Shown one piece after another: positions 24,735-33,583 of a DNA stretch of 64,000 nucleotides. A program made the position numbers and the translations under genes. The notes under the pieces were generated by a model. It searched no databases, was not told the DNA's origin, and worked only from the letters and a program-made list of their open reading frames with translations. This DNA comes from Shewanella eurypsychrophilus (GTDB lineage: Bacteria > Pseudomonadota > Gammaproteobacteria > Enterobacterales > Shewanellaceae): assembly GCF_007004545.3 (NCBI RefSeq), contig NZ_CP045503.2, forward strand, positions 2,884,501 to 2,948,500. The letters run 5' to 3'. The first letter of the stretch is position 1, and each line of letters begins with the position of its first letter.

Positions 24735-26033
24735 ATGACTAATGAACTTAAATACATGACAGGTTTTGGTAATGAGTTTGAGACTGAAGCCCTACCAGGT
24801 GCCCTGCCCATTGGTCAGTTTAGTCCGCAAAAGGTCAAGTATGACTTGTATGCCGAGCAGTTTAACGTCACCGCTTTTACCGCGCCTCGCTGTGATAACC
24901 GCCGCAACTGGTTTTACCGTATCCGCCCTTCGGTAGTTCAGGGCGAATATGAAGCCATAGACAATGGCTTAGTTCGCAGTGCTCCTATCACCGAAGTTAT
25001 GACCCCACCGACTATGCTACGTTGGGATCCCGTTCCTTTACCTGATTCTGAGTCAAAAACCGATTTTATCGATGGCCTAGTGACGATGGCGGCTAACGGT
25101 AGCGTTAATAGTCAGGCGGGGATCGGTATTCATATCTATGCAGCGAATAGCTCTATGGATGGTCGTTATTTCTGTAACGCCGATGGTGAGATGCTGTTTG
25201 TGCCAGAACTTGGCGAGATAATGTTAAACACCGAGTGTGGCAAGCTAGCGGTAAAGGCTGGCGAGATTGCAGTTATTCCTCGTGGCATTAAGTTTAACGT
25301 TGAGTTATTGACTGACAACGCTCGCGGCTATATTTGTGAAAACTACGGTCACCCTTATGTACTTGCTGAGCGTGGGCCTGTTGGCGCGAACGGTTTTGCC
25401 AATGATAGAGACTTTAAATACCCCGTTGCTTACTTTGAAGATATCGAAGGTGACTTTGAGTTAATCACTAAGTTCGGCGGTAACCTGTTCCGCTGTGATA
25501 TAGGCCACTCGCCACTCGATGTAGTCGCTTGGACGGGCAACAGCGCTCCGTACAAGTATGATCTAGCCCGCTTCAATGTGATGAATACCGTGAGCTTCGA
25601 TCATCCCGATCCTTCTATCTTCACTGTACTGACCTCGCCTTCTGGTACACCTGGTGTGGCCAACCTTGATTTTGCTATCTTCCCACCGCGCTGGATGGTT
25701 GCCGAGAATACCTTTAGACCGCCTTATTATCATCGCAATATGATGAGTGAGTTTATGGGCTTGATTGAAGGTGTGTACGATGCCAAGGAAAACGGTTTTG
25801 TGCCAGGCGGCTCTAGCCTGCATAACTGCATGTCACCACACGGTCCTGAAGCTGAAGTATTCGAGAAAGCTTCGAATGCCGAACTGGCTCCCCAGCGCTA
25901 TGAAAACACCATGGCATTTATGTTCGAGTCACGCTACATCATACAGCCGACAAAATTTGCACTCGAAGGCGATACTCGCCAACCAAATTATTCGCAGTGC
26001 TGGAAGGCGATAAAGAAGAAGTTTAAAAGTTAA
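24735..26033 (+). CDS. hmgA: Homogentisate 1,2-dioxygenase
   Basis: A 432-residue protein, normal length. It opens the ring of homogentisate in tyrosine/phenylalanine degradation. The iron ligands fall at His333, Glu339 (YYHRNMMSEFMG) and His369 (MSPHGPE), two positions before the human numbering. The N-terminus YMTGFGNEFETEALPGALP is typical. The ribosome site is aaggacgaacaagc-ATG. The downstream enzymes (maleylacetoacetate isomerase, fumarylacetoacetase) are not adjacent. Hairpin repeats begin directly after the stop. Confidence 0.97.
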   Translation: MTNELKYMTGFGNEFETEALPGALPIGQFSPQKVKYDLYAEQFNVTAFTAPRCDNRRNWFYRIRPSVVQGEYEAIDNGLVRSAPITEVMTPPTMLRWDPVPLPDSESKTDFIDGLVTMAANGSVNSQAGIGIHIYAANSSMDGRYFCNADGEMLFVPELGEIMLNTECGKLAVKAGEIAVIPRGIKFNVELLTDNARGYICENYGHPYVLAERGPVGANGFANDRDFKYPVAYFEDIEGDFELITKFGGNLFRCDIGHSPLDVVAWTGNSAPYKYDLARFNVMNTVSFDHPDPSIFTVLTSPSGTPGVANLDFAIFPPRWMVAENTFRPPYYHRNMMSEFMGLIEGVYDAKENGFVPGGSSLHNCMSPHGPEAEVFEKASNAELAPQRYENTMAFMFESRYIIQPTKFALEGDTRQPNYSQCWKAIKKKFKS

Positions 26034-26039
26034 GAGCTA

Positions 26040-26160
26040 AGAGGACGCCCGATGGCCTGTTAAAGCTGAGGCGGCGGTTTCACCTGAACAGCTAAGATGA
26101 TGACCTTCGGTCTGGTGGAACTAAGAAGACGGCTTTGCCTGGGGAAGCTAAGACGAAGGA
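26040..26160. repeat. Variable-stem hairpin repeats after hmgA
   Basis: Four hairpins with different stems: gcc-cgat-ggc (26047-26056), ggt-ttc-acc (26076-26084), gacc-ttc-ggtc (26102-26112) and ggc-ttt-gcc (26131-26139). They sit in a repeated frame of roughly 28-32 bp (agctaaga(t/a)ga ... tgg(t)ggaa). The stems vary but stay paired. Confidence 0.65.
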
Positions 26161-26206
26161 AAGTAGTTCCTAGTTTCGAGGTAGAGCAGAGAGGACCTTC
26201 CTCTAT

Positions 26207-26660
26207 CGTCTTTCCGGCACTCTTTTAGGCCGGAATCCATTCTTCGCACCAAGAGTAAAGCTGGATCCCGGAACAAGTCCGGGAAGACAGCAATAGAAAA
26301 ATTGCAATAAAGCAAGTTGCGAGTATAGAGCTAAGACCTCTTTACGCCTGTCTTTCCGGCATGCTCGTTGGCCGGAATCTATTGTTTAGAATCTAAAGAC
26401 AAAAGCTGGATCCCGGAACGAGTCCGGGAAGACAGAAAAAACCGGGTCGATAATTGCTCCATGCATGATCGACATTCCGCCTTGACCCATAGGGACATGG
26501 GGAATGTCTGAATGATATCGGGAATATCACAGACCCGTGGCGGTCAGATGACAGCAATAAAGAAATAGCAATAAGCAGTTACGAGTCTCGAGTTGCGAGG
26601 ACAGTCTAAGACTCTTTATGTCTGTCTTTCCGGCATGCTTGTTGGCCGGAATCTATTCTA
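26207..26660. repeat. Two full and one half two-palindrome element, plus third family
   Basis: B-first copies at 26207-26289 and 26349-26434, a reversed third-family copy at 26445-26548, and a lone arm B at 26623-26659. Confidence 0.8.
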
Positions 26661-26788
26661 AAAAAATCAAGATTAAACGTATTTCCATTTGGGCAATAGC
26701 TGTTGTCGTAATGGCAACTCGCGCTTTTATACATAACTCATTAATCTCTCGGTCATTCCTGTTTATCAAAATAAGACCTTGATTGATA

Positions 26789-28072
26789 ATGTTCAGATAC
26801 CTTATATCCAGTTTTGCTTTAGTGCTTATGTATCCCTTAGGCATAGATCTCTATTTAGTTGGCCTACCTGACATCGCACGCGATTTGAGTGCTACACAGG
26901 CTGACTTGCATGTGGCCTTCTCTATTTATCTGGCTGGTATGGCATCGACTATGTTGTTAGCTGGTTGGCTGGCTGATCATGTTGGGCGCAAACCCGTAGC
27001 CTTGATGGGCGCAGCTATATTTGCTGTCGCTTCCTGGTATGCAGGTAACTCGGTATCTATCGATTACTTCCTTTATGCCCGCTTCGGCCAAGGCATTGGA
27101 GCAGGTTTTTGTTATGTGGTGACCTTCGCAATTTTGCGTGACACTTTAGATGATGATAAACGGGCTAAGGTGCTGACCATGATCAATGGTATTACCTGTA
27201 TTGTGCCAGTCTTGGCTCCTGTGATTGGTCATGTGATCTTATTGCGATTCGAATGGCCAAGTCTATTTATCTCTATGGCCATCATGGCCGCATTGATCTT
27301 TCAGCTTTGTTTGTTGATTTTGAAAGAAACTAAGCCTATTCGTTTTGATAGCACTAACAGTCGCTCCAAAAGTAACTTAAGTGCATCAAGTCAGCAGCAG
27401 ACTTGTATATACAAGGAGAAAGCAGGCAAATCCGAGATAAAAGAAACAAGAAATGAATCGCTAAGATCACGATGTTTTATCAGCCGTTTGATTATGACCT
27501 CATTGGCTGTCACTGCGATTCTCACCTACGTGAATATCTCTCCTATGTTATTGATGGAGCAGATGGGTTATTCCACCGGCGAGTATTCCGCAGCTATGGC
27601 AGGTTTAGCCGCGATTAGCATGACGACTTCGTTTTTAGCGCCTACATTACTGACCCATTTTGGCCAACAAAGGATAATGTTAGCGTCACAGTGCTTGTTT
27701 ATAGGTTCTGCATCTGTGCTAATGACGGCTTCTCAGTTCGAGTTTAATAGCAGTTTGATTCTTATTGGCATCAGTTTCATTTGCGCCGGATTTTCACTGG
27801 GATTCGGCACGGCTATGAGTCAAGCACTGTCACCTTTTCATCATAGAGCCGGTATGGCGAGTTCGGTGTTGGGTATTTGCCAGATAACCTGCTCAGCCAT
27901 TTATATCACTGTGATGGGCTGGTTAGGCATAAGTGCGATTAATATGTTGATTATCTTGTTGCTGGTTGCAGGCGTAAGTAGCATCATACTGCTGCTTGTT
28001 GTCCCCACATCGAGTAATAATCATAAGGCTTCGGAGCAAAACAATAATGATAAAGTCCCTGCATCGTCTTGA
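26789..28072 (+). CDS. mdtL: MFS multidrug efflux protein MdtL
   Basis: A 427-residue protein from the ATG at 26789. A TTG two codons upstream is also in frame. The start agrees with E. coli MdtL (MSRFLICSFALVLLYP against MFRYLISSFALVLMYP here). The MFS motif A loop DHVGRKPVA and the block CYVVTFAILRDTLDDD with AKVLTMINGITCIVPVLAP match MdtL closely. Twelve helices. A 40-residue Ser/Lys-rich middle loop (about 195-230) and a polar tail make it longer than the 391-residue E. coli protein. It is the drug/H+ antiporter type. It overlaps yidZ by 26 bp. Confidence 0.92.
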   Translation: MFRYLISSFALVLMYPLGIDLYLVGLPDIARDLSATQADLHVAFSIYLAGMASTMLLAGWLADHVGRKPVALMGAAIFAVASWYAGNSVSIDYFLYARFGQGIGAGFCYVVTFAILRDTLDDDKRAKVLTMINGITCIVPVLAPVIGHVILLRFEWPSLFISMAIMAALIFQLCLLILKETKPIRFDSTNSRSKSNLSASSQQQTCIYKEKAGKSEIKETRNESLRSRCFISRLIMTSLAVTAILTYVNISPMLLMEQMGYSTGEYSAAMAGLAAISMTTSFLAPTLLTHFGQQRIMLASQCLFIGSASVLMTASQFEFNSSLILIGISFICAGFSLGFGTAMSQALSPFHHRAGMASSVLGICQITCSAIYITVMGWLGISAINMLIILLLVAGVSSIILLLVVPTSSNNHKASEQNNNDKVPASS

Positions 28073-29003
28073 TTTAAATCTGTTGTTTACCATGCAGTTA
28101 CTCTTAAATGAACGCAGCGTGACTAAAGCGGCTAAGAAATTGTCAGTGACGCCATCGGCTGTGAGTAAATCACTAACTAAACTGAGAGATTGGTTTGACG
28201 ATCCCTTGTTTGTTCGAACGCCACAAGGGCTTCAAGCTACACCGCTGGCATTGAGTATGGAGGGAGAGCTGTCTGAATGGTTTCAGGTTGCTACTCAAAT
28301 TGCATCCAAACGCAGTAGCGAAACGCCCAAGGGCGTTAGCTTCCAGCTAATGATGGAGTCTCCGCTGCACATGCTTAAGCTTGGCGGGCTCCCCCAGCGC
28401 ATTAATCAACAATATCCAGATGCCAACATAAAAATCCGTAACTGGGAGTATGACTCGTTATCGGCCATTATCAATGGTGAGGCCGACATCGGCTTATGTG
28501 GTAGAGAAAGTCATCCACGCTCATCAGAGGCTCTCGACCTACTGCCCTACTTTATTGACTATGTAGTGCTGTTTAATGACCAGCCAATTGTGTATCTCAG
28601 AGACGACCATCCAGCATTGGATGAATGCTGGAATATGGACACCTTCTTAAAATACCGACACATCAACATTCTTTGGGAAAAAAGTGAGACCTGGGCACTG
28701 GACGAAATATTGGCTGAAACCGGGCTGAGTCGTAACATCGGCCTGTCACTGTCTACCTTTGAGCAGTCCTTGTTTATGGCAGCCCAGCCAGATCAAACTA
28801 TGTTCACCACAGCACCTAGCTATTGCCGCGACTACATTAAGCACTATCACCCGAATTTAGTTACCAGACCTTTACCCATCAGCGCTGAAGCCAGCAAGAA
28901 AATAGCGATCCCCATTACCTTGATGTGGCATAAGCGCAATTCTCATAACGCTAAGTTGCGTTGGCTGAAGGAGACAATTAAGGAGATGGTTAGTTTAAGC
29001 TAG
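28047..29003 (+). CDS. yidZ: LysR-family regulator YidZ
   Basis: A 318-residue protein from the ATG at 28047 (the frame opens at 27996). This start gives LHRLDLNLLFTMQLLLNERS, matching E. coli YidZ (319 residues), as do TPSAVSKSLTKLR, FEQSLFMAAQPD and WHKRNSHNAK. It lies downstream of and overlapping mdtL, the same order as in E. coli, so the pair has been kept across families. In E. coli YidZ has been linked to survival under nitric oxide in anaerobiosis. Control of mdtL is a plausible inference. Confidence 0.92.
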   Translation: MIKSLHRLDLNLLFTMQLLLNERSVTKAAKKLSVTPSAVSKSLTKLRDWFDDPLFVRTPQGLQATPLALSMEGELSEWFQVATQIASKRSSETPKGVSFQLMMESPLHMLKLGGLPQRINQQYPDANIKIRNWEYDSLSAIINGEADIGLCGRESHPRSSEALDLLPYFIDYVVLFNDQPIVYLRDDHPALDECWNMDTFLKYRHINILWEKSETWALDEILAETGLSRNIGLSLSTFEQSLFMAAQPDQTMFTTAPSYCRDYIKHYHPNLVTRPLPISAEASKKIAIPITLMWHKRNSHNAKLRWLKETIKEMVSLS

Positions 29004-29044
29004 GAAAGGGAAAGCTGAGATGGGGAAGAGCAGTTACGAGTTTC

Positions 29045-29150
29045 GAGTCACGAGGTAAAAGCTGAAAAGATGGCCGTTGGCCTAGGAAAGCTAAGAAGTC
29101 GGTTTCACCTGAACTGCTAAGATGATGACCTTCGGTCTGGTGGAGATGAG
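29045..29150. repeat. Variable-stem hairpin repeats after yidZ
   Basis: Hairpins ggcc-gtt-ggcc (29072-29082), ggt-ttc-acc and gacc-ttc-ggtc lie in the same frame as the cluster after hmgA. The last two units are nearly identical to that cluster. Confidence 0.65.
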
Positions 29151-29230
29151 TCACGAGGTAGAAGCAGAGAGGACGGCAAAAAATAAACTTCAGGATGAAA
29201 GTCCGTGGAGTTAGACGACCTTCCCCATCT

Positions 29231-29488
29231 TGTCTTTCCGGCATGCTTGTTGGCCGGAATCCACTCTGTAGAGTTTAAAAACAGAAGCTGGATCCCGGAA
29301 CTAGTCCGGGATGACAGCAATAGCAAAATAATTAAAGCTGTTTCTAGTTGCGAGTTACGAGTTACGAGTTACGAGCTTGAAGCAGAGAGGAACTTCCCTA
29401 TCTTGTCTTTCCGGCATGCTCGTTGGCCGGAATCCATTCTTTAGCACCAAGTACACAAGCTGGATCCCGGAACAAGTCCGGGATGACA
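29231..29488. repeat. Two two-palindrome elements, B-first
   Basis: Copies at 29231-29316 (86 bp) and 29404-29488 (85 bp), both with arm B ccggcatgctNgttggccgg. Between them is a run of gagttacgagttacgagtta, itself a short tandem repeat. Confidence 0.9.
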
Positions 29489-29518
29489 ATCAAAGAGGGA
29501 TGACGGATAACTTTGTTT

Positions 29519-30015
29519 GATGTTTTTAAGGAAAAGAGCATTCTCACCACGGAGCGCTGCGCTACACGGAGAACACGGAGGTCGAGATCTGAGAGTGAGT
29601 GTAGCTACATGCTACTTTGTCTTTTATCCGTGGTGCTCTCTGCCCTACGTGGTTGATAGCTTTTTTGATGTTTCTATGGAAAAAGCATTCTCATCACGGA
29701 GCGCTGCACGGAGGTAAAGTTGAAACCTCAATGATTATCTCGTTTTGGCTCTTCTCCGTGTCCTCTGTGTTCTCCGTGGTGAATAGCTTTATTTGATGTA
29801 TCTAAGGAAAAGAGCATTCTCACCACAGAGCGCTGCGCTACACAGAGAACACGGAGGTAGAGATCTGAGAGTGAGTGTAGCTACATGCTGCTTTGTCTTT
29901 TATCCGTGGTGCTCTCTGCCCTACGTGGTGAATAGCTTTGTTTGATGTATCTAAGGAAAAGAGCATTCTCACCACAGAGCGCTGCGCTACACAGAGAACA
30001 CGGAGGTAGAGAGTT
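29519..30015. repeat. ~148-bp tandem repeat, 3.5 units
   Basis: Units start at 29519, 29667, 29795 and 29944 with gatgt(t/a)t. Lengths are 148, 128 and 149 bp, and a final partial unit ends near 30015. Each has gaaaa(g)agcattctca, inverted segments with cacggagaacacggagg against tccgtggtgctctctgccc, and ends gaatagcttt. Unit 2 carries a different centre (ctccgtgtcctctgtgttct). Units 1 and 3 are almost identical. Confidence 0.9.
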
Positions 30016-30235
30016 GAGAATAGATTTACTTACTATTTTCTGCTGTAAGTTAGCCTTGTACATGATAATTTTGGATGCTTGGTTTTCATCTGGTTTTAAA
30101 CATTATAACTAGAATCAAAAATATTGATGACAAATGCAAGGCTAACCGATTGAAAAATGACTACTAAAACACTATCGATAAGCATTTTATTGAAATGTAG
30201 TTATTAAAGATTAATTTTTTCACAGGAAAATAATA

Positions 30236-30970
30236 ATGAACTTATTAAAAATAAGTCGTAAAACCCATAAATGGTTAATGCTATTTTTGGGTGTTCAGTT
30301 TGTGATCTGGACTGTTTCAGGCGCGTACATGGTGATCTTCGATATCGACTATATTCACGGTGATAGTTTAGTGGAGAATCATCAAACTAAAATCAATCCC
30401 GATAAGATTAACTACTCGTTAAATGCCCTAACACAAGCCTATCCAAGTGCTGAACGCGTATCACTGGGTATGTTTATTGAGCGTGAAGTGTACCGCTTTG
30501 AGCAAGACGGCAAGCAACAGCTTGTAGATGCTGACACTGGCAAATTGCTATCACCGCTTGATAAATCTTCTGCAGTTGCCATGGCAAAGCATGAATACAC
30601 GGGTCGTGGCCAAATTATACTTGCAGAGCTGATCACCAAAGACTCAGACAACAGGCCTTTCGAGCTGAGTAAACGTTACTTACCTGCTTGGCGGATAAAT
30701 TTTGACGATATGGGTAGCCCTTCTCTGTATATCTCTGCCCAAACAGGCAAGCTAGTGACTAAGCGCCATGAGTTCTGGCGCACGTTCGATTTGATGTTTA
30801 GCCTACATGTAATGGATTATGAAGATGAAGATCCGAGTAACTGGTTGTTATTCTGGTTTGTTCTGTTTGCTTTAACCGCTTCAATCTTAGGTTTGATCCT
30901 CACCTACTACAGAATATTCAAAGCTGAGCCACTTTCTACTGATAACAACCAAAAAGTGGAGGCTAACTAA
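30236..30970 (+). CDS. PepSY-domain membrane protein
   Basis: A 244-residue protein with ribosome site caggaaaataat-ATG. Helix at about 12-35 (WLMLFLGVQFVIWTVSGAYMV), a periplasmic PepSY region to about 195 (including YVSAQTGKLV-like LYISAQTGKLVTK), and a helix at about 203-225 (LLFWFVLFALTASILGLIL). It ends on the base where the next gene begins (ATGTCA after TAA, 1-bp overlap), so the two are one operon. It shares the RKTHKW...Q(F/L)xIW start with its neighbour and is probably its membrane partner in electron transfer. Confidence 0.85.
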   Translation: MNLLKISRKTHKWLMLFLGVQFVIWTVSGAYMVIFDIDYIHGDSLVENHQTKINPDKINYSLNALTQAYPSAERVSLGMFIEREVYRFEQDGKQQLVDADTGKLLSPLDKSSAVAMAKHEYTGRGQIILAELITKDSDNRPFELSKRYLPAWRINFDDMGSPSLYISAQTGKLVTKRHEFWRTFDLMFSLHVMDYEDEDPSNWLLFWFVLFALTASILGLILTYYRIFKAEPLSTDNNQKVEAN

Positions 30971-32838
30971 TGTCATTTCTAAAACTTATGCCTCTAATAA
31001 AAATCAGTCATAAATGGTTATCTCTGCTGGTGGGTTTACAGCTATTAATCTGGATTGGAACAGGTCTTTATTTTAATGTGATGGACTCGGTTAAAGCCTC
31101 AGGTAACCAATATCGTGTCAAGGTAACCGAGCCAGCTGCTGATTTAACTCACCTCGTTGAACCCAAACAAATCTTACAAGATTTTGATGCTGCTGTCTCG
31201 TTATCAACGATCACTTTGCTCTCTAAGCCCTACTATCTGCTGACCCAAGATAAGGCGCTGTATCCTTATTTTAAAAACCAATACACCTTGGTCAATGCCA
31301 GTACGGGCAAGCAAGCCTTTGTCGATAAAAGCATGGCCAGTGAGCTTGCCACGGCATCTTACAATGGGCCTGGGAATATTGTTAAGGTGGTAAAACAAGA
31401 TCCGCCCTTTGACGATCGCTTGAAAGAAAAAAATACACTTTGGCGGGTCGATTTTGATGACGAAATCAATACCCGTGTTTATCTAGATGCTAGCTCAGGA
31501 CGCCTTGCGGCACATACTAACGATGATAGACGCATCGTAGATTTTGTTTTCATGCTGCACTTTATGGATTATGCACAAGAGCGCAGCTTCAATAATGTTC
31601 AGATCATCGTATTTGCTATTTTTACACTTTTCTTTGCGCTTACAGGCTTAATCTGGACGATAGAACTGGGATTTAATGGCCAATATCAGTTTTTGTCATT
31701 ATTTGGCAGTAAGGCTAAATCTAAGCAAATAAAGATATTCGATAAGCATGATAAATTGATTGATACGCTAGCCATGTCTAGCCAAGAAAATTTACTCGAT
31801 AGCTTACTCAATCATGATATCGCCTTGCCTTCTACATGCGCTGGCGGCGGCACTTGTGGTCGTTGCAAGATTAAAATTTCAAGCGATAGCCGTACGACCT
31901 CTGCCGATAAAGCCCATTTGAGCCAAGATGAACTGGCATCGGGCTACCGATTGGCTTGTCAGCACCGCAGTGATGAATTAACCAGTTTGACTCTATTCGA
32001 TGTGACTCAGGCTTCCAATCACCTGCTTAAGCTTATCAGCAGTGAATTTATTAGCCCCTATATAAAAGAGCTGAGATTTAAGACTATTGATGGCCAGCCG
32101 GTAAGCTTTAAAGCGGGTGCCTATATGCGTTTCTTTATTCCGGCCGCCAAAGGGATTGCGGTTCCGGTTAATTTACCGCCTGAACTAATGCATCACTGGC
32201 AGGATGTCATCGACAATGAATATGATCACTTAGCTTGTAGCCGTAACTACTCATTGGCTAATGGTGATGGTCAAAGTAACGAGCTAGTGTTTACCATAAA
32301 AATCCAAATGGCACCTGACAGCGTGGTAAAACCCGGCATCGGCTCAAGTTATATCTGTAACTTGGCTGTTGGGGAAACCATTGAGGCCGTCGGCCCCTTC
32401 GAAGACTTTTTTGCTAAAGTGGAGCCAACATCAGCTCCTATGGTTTTCATTGGCGCAGGCTCTGGCATGGCGCCACTAAAAGCCTTGATAGAGGAGCAGT
32501 TAATCAAACTTACGACTAGCCGCCCTATTCACTTCTACTTTGGAGCACGTTCACAATCTGATTTGATCTATGCCGATCTATTTGAGAGCTTGTCAGACAC
32601 TTACTCTAACTTTAACTACATACCGGTTCTTTCAAGACCGACAGATGACTGGCTTGGTATATCTGGTTACGTACAAGATCAATTGAGCTTAGACTTTGAA
32701 CTGCTGTTAGGGACTCACTCAATCGAAGAACTTGAGTTTTATCTTTGTGGTCCTGCAGCGATGATGAACTCAAGCATTGAACTAATTAAATCGAAAGGCG
32801 CGACAGACGAGAAAATTGCATTTGATGATTTTTCTTGA
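30970..32838 (+). CDS. PepSY-NqrF-like fusion: membrane NADH-flavin/iron-sulfur oxidoreductase
   Basis: A 622-residue protein. Residues 1-250 repeat the PepSY membrane layout (HKWLSLLVGLQLLIWIGTG; helix at about 210-232). A 2Fe-2S ferredoxin domain follows with Cys290, Cys296, Cys299 and Cys330 (CAGGGTCGRC ... CQHR). Then comes an NqrF-type FAD/NAD(P)H reductase: RNYSLANGD near 420, FIGAGSGMAPLKALIEEQL near 495, FYFGARSQSDL, and FYLCGPAAMMNSS near the end. NqrF itself has an N-terminal single helix, replaced here by a PepSY unit. Predicted role: take electrons from cytoplasmic NADH through FAD and 2Fe-2S into the membrane. It may feed the FMN lipoprotein nearby. Confidence 0.9.
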   Translation: MSFLKLMPLIKISHKWLSLLVGLQLLIWIGTGLYFNVMDSVKASGNQYRVKVTEPAADLTHLVEPKQILQDFDAAVSLSTITLLSKPYYLLTQDKALYPYFKNQYTLVNASTGKQAFVDKSMASELATASYNGPGNIVKVVKQDPPFDDRLKEKNTLWRVDFDDEINTRVYLDASSGRLAAHTNDDRRIVDFVFMLHFMDYAQERSFNNVQIIVFAIFTLFFALTGLIWTIELGFNGQYQFLSLFGSKAKSKQIKIFDKHDKLIDTLAMSSQENLLDSLLNHDIALPSTCAGGGTCGRCKIKISSDSRTTSADKAHLSQDELASGYRLACQHRSDELTSLTLFDVTQASNHLLKLISSEFISPYIKELRFKTIDGQPVSFKAGAYMRFFIPAAKGIAVPVNLPPELMHHWQDVIDNEYDHLACSRNYSLANGDGQSNELVFTIKIQMAPDSVVKPGIGSSYICNLAVGETIEAVGPFEDFFAKVEPTSAPMVFIGAGSGMAPLKALIEEQLIKLTTSRPIHFYFGARSQSDLIYADLFESLSDTYSNFNYIPVLSRPTDDWLGISGYVQDQLSLDFELLLGTHSIEELEFYLCGPAAMMNSSIELIKSKGATDEKIAFDDFS

Positions 32839-32901
32839 TGAATAGAAGTTTAGGGACAAAAGGTTCTAGGTGCGAGTTATAGTAGTTGTGAGATAGAAGC
32901 T

Positions 32902-33482
32902 GAGACGACTTCCCTTTCTGTCTTTCCGGCATTCTTTTAGGCCGGAATCCATTCTTTTGCATCAAGAACAAAAGCTGGATCCCGGAACAAGTCCGGGAAG
33001 ACTATACAGGAGTCAAGACGAGGGAAAGTAGTTCCTAGTTTCGAGTCACGAGATAGAAGCTGAGACGACTTCCCTTTCTGTCTTTCCGGCATTCTTTTAG
33101 GCCGGAATCCATTCTTTTGCATCAAGAACAAAAGCTGGATCCCGGAACAAGTCCGGGAAGACTATACAGGAGTCAAGACGAGGGAAAGTAGTTCCTAGTT
33201 TCGAGTCACGAGATAGAAGCTGTGACGACTTCCCTACCTGTCTTTTCGGCATGCTTTTAGGCCGGAATCTACTCTTTCATCAAGAACAAAAGCTGGATCC
33301 CGGAACAAGTCCGGGAAGACTATACAGGAGTCAAGACGAGGGAAAGTAGTTCCTAGTTTCGAGTCACGAGATAGAAGCTGTGACGACTTCCCTATCTGTC
33401 TTTCCGGCATGCTTTTAGGCCGGAATCCATTGTTTAGATTCTCAAAGGTAAAAGCTTGATCCCGAAACAAGTTCAGATGACC
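32902..33482. repeat. ~160-bp tandem array containing two-palindrome elements
   Basis: The marker gacgacttccc starts at 32902, 33064, 33224 and 33382 (periods 162, 160, 158). Each unit holds a B-first element (for example 32917-33002) plus a linker with tatacaggagtcaagacgag and gttcctagtttcgagtcacg. It is the last occurrence of the element in the window. It lies between two convergent genes. Confidence 0.9.
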
Positions 33483-33583
33483 TAGATTAAGGAAGACGTA
33501 GATAAGGGGGCACATCCTTGTGCTGCTTTGCTGGGAGCACTAATCCGAGCAGTGATTATTCTGTTACTGACTACACTGGAAAG

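Noticed and set aside
32786..33515. Frames of 61-93 residues in the 160-bp array
   Set aside because: They repeat FRPKRMPERQ-type segments encoded by the element arms.
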